Assembly (NCBI GenBank): GCA_014529385.2
Contig: CM043952.1
Location: 151,617,057-151,681,056 of the forward strand
Length of the DNA: 64,000 bases
Origin: Adiantum capillus-veneris
Taxonomy: Eukaryota > Streptophyta > Polypodiopsida > Polypodiales > Pteridaceae
Reading direction: 5' to 3'
The stretch's first letter is position 1, and the number at the start of each line of letters is the position of its first letter. The position numbers were made by a program, and so were the translations under genes. Shown piece after piece: positions 35,682 to 46,329 of the stretch. Below the pieces are notes generated by a model. The model did not search any database. It saw only the letters and a program-made list of their open reading frames with translations, and was not told where the DNA came from.

Positions 35682-35693
35682 TGGTATCAAAGC
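35682..35693 (+). other. E4 primer binding site, tRNA-Met type
   Basis: TGGTATCAAAGC two bases after the LTR matches the tRNA-Met primer site TGGTATCAGAGC except for one base. Confidence 0.8.
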
Positions 35694-36810
35694 CCGGTGG
35701 GCAAGCTTGAAGAAGGCACTGCAAACAGGGCATTTTGGAATGCACAAAAAGCCCTAGGTTCTCTTTGGCGTCGCATATCAAAACGCTGCCTCAGGTGTGG
35801 TGAAGGTCTTTGCAAGCAAGGTGTCAGCACGCAAATAGGCAAGCTCCAGACGCTAGCATAGAAAGGCATTTGGGTGGGCCTTTAAAATGCTGCACGCAAT
35901 CGACACCTCTCAAAATGCCATCATGCAAGCAACATCTCAAAATAATCTCTATTCTAAAACTCCCCTAGTTGCCTTTGCCAATTGTCCAAGCATCTTGAGA
36001 TGCCTTGTGTCAATCCTATTGCATGGTTGAATCAAATTTCACCGCAACCATAGAGAATATAAAAACGAAAACAAAGGCAGGGACTATTTTTTGCTTACGA
36101 TATAGAAGCTTTTTGAAACATCTGCTCTTGCACGTATACGAGGTTGCAATACGACACTCCATTTGTCAATGATGAAACTGCACGGCCATTTGGGTCTGAC
36201 GACACTGAGTGATGGCACACATGAAGTCCAAAGGCTTCCTACCAAGTGGTGTGACTCTCAAACATGTATTGCCACTTCAAATAAACGATTATTTCAGCAA
36301 TATGTGAAACCACATGGTTCAAACAGGGACTTATTAAAGATATGGTATAGTGAGTGTGAACATACGGGCAAAGAGGATCAAGAAGGAAAGCAAAAGGGCA
36401 ACTCCAAAATCAAAACGGCAGAAAGACAGCCAGTAATGAATTTTTCAATAGTTTATTTCGAGCACTCAATACATCAACAACACATAGTACCAAAACTATT
36501 TTTCCCTGGTATCATAGATGTTTTTTGTCTATTTTCAACACAATCATATATTTTCATTCAAAGCATTGTTTTAGCTTAAATTATTGTCATGCCACAAATT
36601 TTTACGGGTTATAGACACTGCCATGAAGAAAAGTGGTTAGACCTCCATTTTTGTTTTGGTGTGAGTTCTGTTGTCTCACTCTTATAGTTATTTGAGGGAA
36701 GTGCGCACACACACACCTATGTTGTTGTCGGGGGGGGGGGGTTTCTACTTGTCGTTTTAGGTGATTGAGCTCTGCCATTGTCTACACCAATCCCATTGTC
36801 GGTGGTTTGG

Positions 36811-37055
36811 GCTTGAGGGGGGGTTGTTGGGTTTCCAAGCCCTAGTGGTATAAGTCTGTTGGTATACACTCTATAGCATGCAAGGAAGGTCAGTTAAAAG
36901 TTGAGTTTTGCATGGAAACTACTCCTTTATATATGTAAGGATTTTCAAGTAAATGAAACAAGTGTGGTTTTTCTATTCTTGTATCGTGTTGAGCTCTCTC
37001 TCTCTCTCTCTTCTCTCTCATTTTCGTTCTTTGCACAACTCCACCATGGCCTACA
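36811..37055 (+). repeat. E4 polypurine tract and 3' LTR (internally deleted)
   Basis: GAGGGGGGGTT directly precedes the LTR start at 36825. Relative to the left LTR, a stretch of about 34 bp is missing near 37050, but the last bases CCTACA remain before the TSD. A run of 12 G at 36730-36741 lies just upstream. Confidence 0.8.
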
Positions 37056-37060
37056 GGCAG

Positions 37061-38020
37061 CCATATGGGATGATGAAGTTCCAGTTATTCAAGTTGATTA
37101 CAGACTCAAGAAGCAGTGGAACCATTATCTGGAGTAATACTGGATGAGGGAGCTACATTTAATATCCTTGGAGAGCATTTACAACAAAAACTAGGGATTC
37201 CCACGATTTAAAATGAGCACCATTCAGGGTATAAATGGTTGACCATAGGAGAGTCCATGCCACAGGGTTGGTGGAGAATACACAAATAAGGGTGGGGAAA
37301 GAGAAATTTTAAAACCAGCATCCTAGTTCTGGATGTACGCACCTATGGAATGCTTCTTGGCAAGCCATGGCTCCAAACTACTGGTGTAGTGCATGATTAT
37401 GCTAACCAAACATTGACAATCCAGGGTTCCAACAAGAAAATCCACGGCAATACAAGGATCTAGAATAAGTCTCTAAGACCTGAGGAGCTTTGTAAGAAGT
37501 ACGGCGCCAAGAAAATTGATCGGACATTAGCTTCAATGGATATCTTTCCTCTGATAGAGATAGATTTGAATGTCGTGTTGATGGAAAAAGAACAAGTTGA
37601 ATGGTAGAAGAAGCAGTATCCATACTAGTTCACAGAATTCACAAGATCAAACATCACAAAAAGAACTGGTCAGTTAGATGGGCGGACACCTGAACAGTCA
37701 AATTAGGAGACGTTTGATTCTAGATCGGCAGTAGAGCCCATTTCAGAGAATTCAAATCAAAATTCTAAAAGAACAAAAATAGAGCTTGGATTGGCATAGC
37801 TAGGTGATCCATTTAATGAATATGCAACAGGCATCTGTACTAAAAAGGAGGCAAAACCACTGGCTAAACAAAAATGCGGGGGTCCCAATTGGTACTCTCG
37901 GATGACCAGGAGGTGGAAGAATGGACTCTTGGCATAGATGAGAACCCTAAGATGGTCAAGATCAACAAGGATTTGAAGCCAGAGATTAAGGAAAAAGCCA
38001 GGGCATTATTTGAAAAATAC
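37061..38020 (+). pseudogene. E6 protease region of an old gypsy element
   Basis: The frame from about 37134 reads VILDEGATFNILGEH, a retropepsin active-site region with DEGA instead of DTGA/S. Further on LVLDVRTYGMLLGKPWLQ matches the second conserved block (ILGRPW in relatives). The end, KPEIKEKARALFEKY, is the linker before RT and reads on in frame after the E5 insertion. Multiple stops show it is dead. Confidence 0.75.
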
Positions 38021-38405
38021 TGCTAGTGCTTGATCTATCAAGGCACTTACTTTTTGGACTTTTAACTAAGGTCTTAGCTTTAAACCTTAGGAGCATGTTT
38101 ACACAAGGACTTTATGCCTAGGTAGTTGGAAATACCTGAATGGCCACATGGTGAGTAGCAATTTTTGGATGTAACCACCCACAGTTTGCAGTTTGCAGTT
38201 TGCAGTCTTCCTGCATTTGTACTACTATTGTGGGCCTGTAGTTGGATGTTGATGATGAATACAGGGTAGCACAATACTTTCTCTTGCTTAGCCATGGTCT
38301 CTTGTGTTCATACAGTCTGCAATAATGTGCAGTCTCCTACCTTGTTTATCTCTACGCTTCATGATTCTTGTATTGATTACCTGTTAGGGTTGTGAGCCCC
38401 TAACA
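38021..38405 (+). repeat. E5 5' LTR, 385 bp
   Basis: Starts TGCTAGTGCTTGATC and ends CCCCTAACA. It contains three tandem copies of GCAGTTT near 38181-38200. TTTGGCGATCTTTTTG follows, which may serve as primer site. The TGGCGA start does not fit tRNA-Met, and I cannot assign the tRNA. Confidence 0.85.
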
Positions 38406-38619
38406 CTTTGGCGATCTTTTTGTGCATGTCCTAATGGACATGGGAGAAAATTCCAGTAATCTCAAAGCAAATGGTGATTTGGTTATGCTACGAAGTTTCT
38501 CTCTCATGCTTTAACCGCCGCCATCCCTTTCTCTTCCCCCAATAACACTTTGGTCTACAATTGGTTCAAATTCAGCCTTTACCATATGGAATTTGGGAAT
38601 ACTGTGGGTTCTTGACATG

Positions 38620-39246
38620 TTAAGTCAACCTCGACCACATGAGGGAATTCTTGAATTGGGTAACCCCGCAGGAAGAGACTGAGGAACATACATCAAAGTT
38701 GTTGGAGGATTTCTTCTCGAATCTGCCAAGGGAAATCAAAATTACAATTGCTGACAAGTTGTAGGTGTTTGCAAGATTCTTAACAGTTTTTGTGTAGTTT
38801 CTATGTGTAGGCAGTTTATGTGCAGTCTGCAATTTTAGGCAATGTGGTTTGCAATCAACCACCACCTTTGCATCATATGCCTGCACTTCTAAGATCTTCA
38901 CAACACGCAAACATTTTACTTTCCGATGGTTTGCCAATTTGATTTGAAAGCCTGACACCCCAGTCACTGTAAGACCCATCTTCTCAACACATGAGTGTGT
39001 TATGACACATATTTGGGATCCACCATCAACATAACCTTGTCCAAGATTTTTTCCTATGTGCCACACATCTACTATTGGGCAAATGTCTGGTATCTGATGC
39101 ATCGCCAATACCTTCATTGAACCTCTCTCTGGTTCTTTCTCCATTGGGTTAGCCATCCTCTTCCACTTTCGCTTTAGCTTAGGCACCATCTCTATAAGCT
39201 GCCCAAAAGTAACATTTGCTTTCCTGCTTGTCAGACCCTCCTTCAA
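38620..39246 (-). pseudogene. Antisense retropepsin fragment inside E5
   Basis: The minus-strand 208-codon ORF includes YVDGGSQICVITHSCVEKMG followed by a KLANHRKVKC stretch, matching gypsy protease with DGGS at the active site. The sequence lies opposite to the element as defined by its putative primer site and other ORFs. Either a fragment was inserted inverted, or the interior was rearranged. The C-terminal part is not recognisable. Confidence 0.6.
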
Positions 39247-39555
39247 GTCATAGCTTAATTGCCCATCCCCTAGTGGAAAATCTAAAACTTGAAACTTGCG
39301 ACGAGCCTTTCTTTTCCTTTTGGCCTTGACATCCAGTTTTCATTTTAACTGTTTACATATTGCATATTTCAATTTTTTTCAGTTTGCAACATGCACTTTT
39401 AGTCTTTTAGTTTATAGAATGCAGTTTCAGGTATTTCAGTTTGCAATGCAGTTTAAGAAGTTTCAGGCTTTAAAGAGGTAAAAATGCTCTCTCTTTTTTT
39501 TAGGTGTGATTAATGACAAAGAAGAAGAAGACAAAGTGTGCAATATGTCTAAATA

Positions 39556-40002
39556 TTGGTGCACCGCACAAAGGAATGCCCTTACATGTGCAAGCCCTGT
39601 CAGAAAGAAGATGTATGTGTCAAATACTGTATTCATAAACTGTGTAAGAAGTTGTATTGGATTGTCAAATCTTTTCGAGATGCATCAGATCATGAGGAAC
39701 TATGTGATGCACAAGAGGATTTGGATGATTTTTTTAATCTTCTTGACAAGGCGGAAGACTGGCATGAAGGTCGTGAAGGAAAAAGAAGAAAGTCGTGCTC
39801 TAGTATGCGCAGGATACAGATGTTACAAGAAGCAATTGAAGGCTTGATAGAGAAGTATCAAGATCAGTTTCAGGAGGAAGATGAAAGCGATGATGAATGG
39901 GGAATTATTTACAACACCAATGTTCCCCTTGGTTGGGAAAAATCAGGTATAATCATGTTTAACTTCTCCAAATGCACTTGTTGTAAAGTCCCAAATCAAT
40001 GA
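39556..40002 (+). pseudogene. Cys-rich ORF in E5, unknown
   Basis: 148 codons with CPYMCKPCQKEDVCVKYC near the start and an acidic, Glu/Asp-rich middle. The Cys spacing hints at a zinc-binding segment. An overlapping frame (from about 39508) reads KCAICLNIGAPHKG, which could be the first half of the same finger separated by a frameshift. Family not recognised. Confidence 0.4.
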
Positions 40003-40448
40003 AAGAAGTTCAAGCACAAAGCCAACCTGAAGAATTCAAGAAGGTGATGTTGGAAAGTGGAGAAGAAAAGGAGAATTCTAAGAGCCAAAGAAGCCAAAAG
40101 GAGCACTTAGTATCCCAAAACCACTCAAGGGTTTGCAGGATGCTGAAGAACTTGAATCAACAATAGGGAGGTATTTGCAATCAGGTCAAGAAATTGAAGA
40201 CAAAAGTGGGTCTAAAAGTATGCAGGTCCTGAAAAAGACATGCAGATTCTAGTAGAAGATATGCAAATTTCTAAGGGTATGGAAGGTTTTGAAGGCATGC
40301 TTGTTCCTAAAAATTTAGCAGGAAATTGAATTTGTTAAAGACCAGGTTATTGTTCATGCTGTAAAGATTCTACATTTGTAGGAGACTAAGAGAAAGGTTG
40401 AGAATGGGCTATTCAAACATGGAGATGTTGAAGTTCAATGCAAGCTAG

Positions 40449-41306
40449 ATGGAGTCCAAAAGATGTTGGTGGAAGAAAGAGGAAGCCAGGAGCAACTCAC
40501 AAGCCAAGGAGCCAAGAGGACTGCCAGCTATCCCCAAACCTCACATCAAAGAGACTTGTATACTTGCAAGAAGAGAACAAGAGCTACCCAAAAGAAGAGT
40601 TGGCAATCGAGAAGAAGGGAATGTAAGTGTGAGCCAAAGAAGCCACCAATACCACATACCAACCCATATACCAACCTTGGACATCAATCTTGAAGAGGTT
40701 GAAATTCAGGGAAAGATCGAGTATCAGTGTAATGAAGTGGAAGAGATGAAGATAGATAAAGACATAATGTGTGTTGATGATGAGGATGATGTGATGAATC
40801 AGTTTTTGATGTATCTTGATCAGGAGTATCCCGCAAGTGACAGTCAGGAGGGTGTTTGTGTTGGTGGAGAAGTGTTTTTTGGAGCCTTGAAGACTGAAAT
40901 CCAATTTCCAGGAGTGGATATGAGTTACTCAAGTTGTGAAGACAAGGATCTTGAATTTCAGGTCCCTAAATTGCAAAGTTTCAATGCCGAGATCCTTGAT
41001 TTACAAAATTCCATAATGCAGGTCCCTCAACAAAAACTTATTGATTTGCAAAGAGATTTTGTTCCTGAATTTCATGGATTTCAAAGTCTTATTGTTGCTC
41101 AAGCAATGATCATCAACAATCTCTCATTAGATTTGAAGAATGAGAGATATTCAAATCCGGTGGTGACAAATCAAGCCACTTTTATGATCAATCGACTTCA
41201 AGAAGAGAAGCAATCATTAATCAAGAAGTGTTCACAGGATCAGTATCTTGTCAAAGATATTCAAGAAGCAGTTTTTGACAAAGAAGAAGCAAACTACAAG
41301 TTCTGA
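40449..41306 (+). CDS. Captured coiled-coil ORF with GTD-binding-like domain, copy 1
   Basis: 285 open codons. Residues of about 199-263 align without gaps to the segment at 42402-42600, with 35 of 65 identical. The pattern NLSLDLKNERYSN, two residues, TNQA, then INRLQEEKQSL resembles the GTD-binding domain (Zein-binding, DUF593) of plant myosin-binding proteins, which has a signature of the kind LxEExxxSxxAANxAMxxIxxLQEEKA. Those proteins bind the myosin XI tail. The upstream part is acidic (VDDEDDVMNQF). There is no TE domain. Whether it is translated is unknown, and the start codon is uncertain. Confidence 0.5.
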   Translation: MESKRCWWKKEEARSNSQAKEPRGLPAIPKPHIKETCILARREQELPKRRVGNREEGNVSVSQRSHQYHIPTHIPTLDINLEEVEIQGKIEYQCNEVEEMKIDKDIMCVDDEDDVMNQFLMYLDQEYPASDSQEGVCVGGEVFFGALKTEIQFPGVDMSYSSCEDKDLEFQVPKLQSFNAEILDLQNSIMQVPQQKLIDLQRDFVPEFHGFQSLIVAQAMIINNLSLDLKNERYSNPVVTNQATFMINRLQEEKQSLIKKCSQDQYLVKDIQEAVFDKEEANYKF

Positions 41307-41461
41307 AAGGTGAAGAATGGAGTTCAATCTTTGATTTCTACAACTAAAGGATGCAGGAGTCAAGTGACTAAAGCAACTTTTTGTCTAGAGAAGTCCAACA
41401 TGGGGTGTTTGCAACAAATTTCTAGGCTTGTGTTCAATGGTGTGGAAGTCTTTCTTGGAAT

Positions 41462-42640
41462 TTGCTGATTATTTTCTTTTGGAAATGGATCAAGTGGAAA
41501 AAGGGTTTGGATGAAAGAAGCATGAAGGATGTTGTGGAAGAATATGAAATCAAGAAATTTCAAATTCAGGTTCATTTGCAGGAGATTTTTGAAGTGCAGG
41601 AAGCTTCATCTTCACAGGATACCGAATACTTGCAAGAGGCAACTGAACAATTACAGAATATTTTTTATGTGTAGGAGACTCAGTATGTATGGAAGTATGA
41701 ATATTTACAAGGGACTACACTGTACTTGCAGGGAAAGAGCACTACACTGTACTTACAAGGAACTGAATATGTGCAAGAGACTAAATATTTGCAGGAGATT
41801 GTATATATGAATCAAGAAGTGAACTTTTTGCTTGAATGTTTGCAGTGGACTGAATGCATAACGTGGAAGCAGAGTAGGATAATTTTGTTTAAACTGAAAC
41901 TATATGAAGACTCGAATCCTCAATTTGTGATGGTAAAGGGCCAAAAGATTCAGCTGTTGCAGTTAAGACAAAATGAACAGTATGCAAAGATGGATGTTTG
42001 GGAACAAGGAGATGAGAGGAACCTAAAGAAGAAGTATGATGACTTAAAACAAGAATATGATCAATTGAATCAGCAGGTGCAGCTTAGATCAAATCAAGTA
42101 CAAGTGCAGATGGATACTATTATGGAAGAGCAGATACAAGATGAAGTTCAAAAGAATCAACTTCAAGATGTAGTGCAGGATGCAATTACAATGACAGATC
42201 CTGAAGAAGCAGGAACACAACAGTCAACTTCAAATCAGATTTTTATTATTGAAGATGATATACCACCTGCAGATAATGTCAAAACTACAAATGAAGTTGT
42301 TCAAGTTTCATAAGATATGAAGGTTGTAGAGACAGATGAAATTCCAAAAGAAGTTGAAATTGCAAGGGAAATAAGCAAGCAGATTGATATTGAGCTTGAT
42401 GATACTGATTTTCAAAGAAGTTATGTACCTAAATTTGTTGAACTACAAAGTCTTGTTATTTCTCAAGCGGAGATGATCCATAAGCTTTCTTTGGAGTTGG
42501 ATAATGAGAAGTATTCAAATATGGTTGCGGCAAATGAAGCGGTTTCCAAAATTAGTCAACTTCAAGAAGAGAAGGCATCATTGATTGTGGAGATTTCTCA
42601 GGTTCGAGCGGAGGGACTTGCATATTTCTTATTGCTATGA
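41462..42640 (+). pseudogene. Captured coiled-coil ORF with GTD-binding-like domain, copy 2
   Basis: One frame with two stops (TAG 41672, TAA 42311). The N-terminal third is a repetitive peptide (YLQGT, YLQGK, YLQGT, YVQET, YLQEI). The middle is a heptad-like coiled coil (KKKYDDLKQEYDQLNQQVQ). The end (about 42402-42600) is the second GTD-binding-like domain with KLSLELDNEKYSN, then AANEA and LQEEKASL. A frame change near 42600 leads into the next segment. Confidence 0.6.
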
Positions 42641-43175
42641 AATTAATGATTCTCTTAAGCAAGTTGTTTTAGACAAAAATAATCAAATTGAGGATTTGAA
42701 TCTTCAACTTACTCAAACCAACAATGTGGAGTCTTCTTCAAATCCTGATGTTGTGAAAGGTGTCTTGAATGATGATGTTGTCATCGGTGATCTTTATGAT
42801 GTTGGTGCTATTCCAAATTCAGTCATGGAGATTGGAAGTCCATCTTTTTGCAATGAAGTGTAGTTTCTTGATGATTTTCTTGATGATTTATACCAAGTTT
42901 TTGATGTCAATGTTTTTGTTGATGTTGAGGAGATGGTTTTGACTGATGATTATACAAGCCTTTTACAAGTTCTTGATGATGGTGAAGTGGGTTTTCCTGA
43001 AGATGGTTCTACATTTCTATGTGATGTTGCTGATGGAGGAGATGATGTTGATATTTGTATATTTCATTCGTTTTATGTCTTCATGCTTGATGACACAAGG
43101 GAATTTTTTCAGGGAGCAAAGTCAAAAGTTTTTTATTTCAGGGAGATATCACTAATTGGACAGTTTTGCGGCTAG
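42585..43175 (+). pseudogene. C-terminal continuation of the captured ORF
   Basis: One frame with a single TAG at 42861. It continues the coiled coil (INDSLKQVVLDKNNQIEDLN) and becomes acidic with repeated LDD and VD motifs. It follows the GTD-binding-like domain in a shifted frame, so it is probably the downstream part of the same captured gene. Confidence 0.5.
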
Positions 43176-43439
43176 AAAGTGGATTTCTTTCTATTTTCAA
43201 GGAGAGATGTAAGCAAGCCATCTTGGTGTTGTTTTTTATGTGTGAAGGAGGGTTCACCCTGTTATTTTTAATCCTTGAATCACGTCAGTTTTATGAATAA
43301 GCAGATCAGTTTTGGTGTAACCTGAATCAAAATTTTCAAGATAATCAGTTGTTTTGGCATACGAAGTCTAAATCAGGTTTCCCAGTGTTTCATCTACATG
43401 CAGAGACATTGGGTATGTTCAAGAAGCAATGTCTAATGG

Positions 43440-44301
43440 TTGAAAATTTTTTTATCCTACCTTGAATCTTTCTTCAAACTTTTTGAAGAGAAACCTGAAC
43501 CTAACCCTGAACTTGAACTTGAATCTGAACTTGCTAATGTGTTTAGTAAGCCATACCATGCCTTTCTTGAAGAAGAGGCTAAGGAAGAAAATATGTTGTT
43601 GTCAAAGAAGTTCACTGAACTGAAAGATCATTTATACAATTGAAGTATAAGGGGGAACAATAGGTTCATCACCAACCTAAACCAGAGGGTATTGAACGTG
43701 AGTTGATGCTGATGGATAATGCAGATTAGGAAATTCAAGAGCAGTTAATTGAAGATACAATTCAAGTCAGAGGACAGGAGAATGAGGCAGAGCATTTGCA
43801 TGTTGGGAATGCATTACTGGACACTGTCGAGGAAGTGTTGGGTAAGAACATTGAAGAATGTACAATGGATGAGGTTGCAGCTGAGATGGAAGTAAGTATT
43901 GGCATAGAGGAAGAAGTAAAGGAAGAGAATTTATTATTGTTGAAAAAGTAGTATGATGAATTGAAACAGCAATATGAGGAATTGCAGAAGCAGTTGGAGC
44001 AGCAGAAACATCATCATCCTGGACAACTGCATACTTAGAGTGATATTGTAATGTTGGATAAAAATGAAATTGAAGTCCAATGCAGTCTAATAAAGATGTA
44101 GTTACAGTTAAAGCTACAGGTGAAGAGGCAGGTGTTACAGGTGGACAACAAAAATATAAAGATCCAGTACTGATTATTGTTGAAGATATACTCAGTAAGG
44201 AGACTACTAAGGTTACAAAGAAAACAACTGAAGCTGAAGTGGATGCAGGATTTGTTAAATATGGTAAGGAAACTGCAACAGAAGGGGAAAGTTCAAAGTA
44301 G
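43440..44301 (+). pseudogene. Further degraded coiled-coil pieces in E5
   Basis: Fragments such as EEAKEENMLLSKKFTELKDH (43570-43630) and YDELKQQYEELQKQLEQQK (about 43950) resemble each other and the 42030 coiled coil. This suggests a third partial copy of the module. Frames are broken. Confidence 0.45.
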
Positions 44302-44397
44302 CCTAAAGATAAAGATTATCTTGATGTTGAAGTTTCTGATCAAGGAATTGTGGGTCCTCAAAATGTTTGAGAAACATTTCCCACTGAGTGTTCTAGG

Positions 44398-44794
44398 TGT
44401 TAGTGCCCGATTTGTCAGGGCACTTTCTTTTTGGACTTTTAACTAAGGTCTTAGCTTTAAACCTTAGGAGCATGTTTACACAAGGACTTTATGCCTAGGT
44501 AGCTAGAAATACCTGAATGGTCACATGGCAAGTAGTAATTTTTGGATGTAACCACCCAACAGTTTGCAGTTTGCAGTTTGCAGTCTTCATGTAGCCATAC
44601 TGTTGTTTTGGGCCCGTAGTTGGATGTTGATGATGAATACATGGTGGCGCAATACTTTCTCTTTCTTAGCCATGGTCTCTTGTGTTCATACAGCCTGCAA
44701 TTTTCATGGTGTAATGTGCAGTCTCCTACCTTGTTTATCTCTACACTGCATGATTCTTGCATTGATTACCTGTTAGGGTTGTGAGCCCCTAACA
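44398..44794 (+). repeat. E5 3' LTR, 397 bp
   Basis: Starts TGTTAGTGCCCGATTTG, with a GTGCCCTGA-type inverted repeat at its start, and ends CCCCTAACA. Several small indels separate it from the left LTR. No clear polypurine tract precedes it. Confidence 0.85.
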
Positions 44795-45608
44795 AATACA
44801 AAGATGTATTTGCATGGGAGTACACCGAATTGAAAGGCTTTGATCTTGAGGTGTGTCAGCTTAGGATACTAGTGAAGCCCAATGCTAGACTAATCATTTT
44901 ATAGAGATACAAATTGAACCCCAACATGCTAAGAATGTCAAGGAAGAGATTTACAATCTCTTAAAGGAAGAGTTGATAATCAAGGTAGAGCAGTGACTGA
45001 CTCTCCCAATTGTAGTGGTTCCTAAGAAAAATGGAAAGTTAAGGGAATGTGTGGACTATAGGAAGTTGAATGCTCAAACCATTAAAGATCCCTTTCTACT
45101 ACCATTTACCAATATGTTTCTCGATGAGATTTCTAGCCATGAGATGTATAGCTTTATGGATGATTATAGTGGCTACATTCAACTAAAGATTGCACCAGAA
45201 GATCATGCCAAAACAAAGTTCATCACTAAATGGGGATCACTTATGTACCTGGTTATGCCATTCAGCCTTTGTATTGCTCCAGCCATGTTTCAACGGTGTA
45301 TGATGGAAATATTCAGTGAATTCTTGCACAAGCTCTTGGCAATATTTATGGATGATTTCAATATCTTCTCCAGCAAGGAAGTGCATCCACTCTTCCTAGA
45401 AATGGTTTTTGAGAGATGCCAGGAGAAGAAGATTGACTTGAGCCCTTTTAAATTAATCTTCATGGTATGGAAAGGCCAACTTCTAGGATGTATTGTCTCT
45501 CAAAATGGCATTGAGATGGCCAATGATAAGATTACATGTGTTCAACAAGATAAAGCACCAACAAATGCATCTGAACTGAGTTCTTTCTTGGGAAACATTA
45601 CTTTTTAG
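44795..45608 (+). pseudogene. pol: E6 reverse transcriptase
   Basis: The text directly after the E5 TSD (KDVFAWEYTELKGFDLEV) is the classic segment before gypsy RT and continues the E6 frame from 38020. From 45015 an open stretch of 197 codons holds VPKKNGKLRECVDYRKLN, SFMDDYSGYIQLKIAPEDHA, the active site FMDD at 45345-45356 and LGCIVSQNGIEM. Stops lie before 45015 and the frame ends in TAG at 45608. Confidence 0.85.
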
Positions 45609-45719
45609 CAGATTTATCAATATGTTTGCAGGTAAGGCACTTCCCTTATATGAATTATCCAAGAAAGGAACAAAAGTTCATTTGGATCCAGGAATGTGAA
45701 TAGATTTTCCAGTGCTTAT

Positions 45720-45968
45720 AGGAGGTGATCAACACAAAGCCAGTTCTTTGCCGACCAGACTAGGATGTAATTTTCCATATGCATGTGGATGTGTCTAGGA
45801 TGAAGATGGGAGCTATACTGACCATGCCTAATGGGAAGATGGATTGTCCAGTCTACTTCTTCAGTTGTCAGTTCACCTTTGTTGAACAAGAATACTCCAC
45901 CATAGAACAAGAAGCTTGGTTAGGACCTTATGAGGTTGATCGGGTCTTCTCAAAACACAATGGATAGT
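45720..45968 (+). pseudogene. pol: E6 RNase H remnant fused to an integrase C-terminal motif
   Basis: MHVDVSRMKMGAILTM and SCQFTFVEQEYSTIEQEAW are RNase H motifs. LGPYEVDRVFSKHNG follows at once, which looks like the GPF/Y motif near the integrase C-terminus. The remaining RNase H and the integrase catalytic core, which should lie between, are missing, so an internal deletion joined the two parts near 45915. Confidence 0.65.
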
Positions 45969-45992
45969 CAGTCAAAGACCCAATCCGGCACC

Positions 45993-46000
45993 TATAAATA
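45993..46000 (+). promoter_or_regulatory. Possible TATA box of a relic LTR
   Basis: TATAAATA within GGCACC...GAGTCC context. The 330 bp that follow end in CCCAACACTGGAATAGC, which could be an LTR end plus decayed primer site. No partner LTR was found. Confidence 0.3.
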
Positions 46001-46329
46001 GAGTCCATTACTTCATTTGATGAGAGAATGATTTGGGCTGTTATTTGGGATGCTTTTGGCATTGTACTCTTGAGTCCAATGTCTTGTGATCTTGCATTCT
46101 CTTGTCGATAAGCTCGAAGCAATTCTTTGGCTCTCACTGTACTTTGTCCAATTCTAATGATCTAATCTGAATACAAGCCAATTCTAGTTTTAGTTCCAGT
46201 GTATGTGTCATTTCCATTTCTGTTACTATTTCCACTTTTATTCTAGTATCAATGTCTTTGTTTAATCTCTTGCTGAAGTCTCAAGTCTGAAGTCTGAACT
46301 CACAACTAATCCTTAACCCAACACTGGAA

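Larger units (their letters stand above)
35424..37055 (+). mobile_element. E4: TRIM-like small LTR element, 1.63 kb
   Basis: Terminal repeats at 35424-35679 and 36825-37055 share the start TGTTGGGTTTCCAAGCCC and the end CCTACA. The TSD GGCAG lies at 35419-35423 and 37056-37060. A primer site follows the left LTR and a G-rich tract precedes the right one. The 1.1-kb interior has no gag or pol motif, and its longest ORF (36163-36579, 138 codons) is not recognised. The size and lack of genes match terminal-repeat retrotransposons in miniature, which depend on other elements. It inserted into E6. Confidence 0.85.
38021..44794 (+). mobile_element. E5: LTR retrotransposon carrying captured, duplicated coiled-coil gene pieces
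   Basis: LTRs 38021-38405 and 44398-44794 end in TGYTAG and CTAACA. The TSD AATAC flanks the element at 38016-38020 and 44795-44799. The two LTRs are roughly 90 percent alike by eye, so the insertion is not recent. Inside are an antisense retropepsin fragment, a Cys-rich ORF, and several plus-strand ORFs with coiled-coil and GTD-binding-like segments. No RT or integrase is recognised. It therefore looks like a non-autonomous element that picked up host sequence, comparable to other gene-capturing plant retrotransposons. Confidence 0.85.

Noticed and set aside
36163-36579. 138-codon ORF in E4
   Set aside because: No motif, and TRIM-like elements are normally non-coding; left as part of the element.
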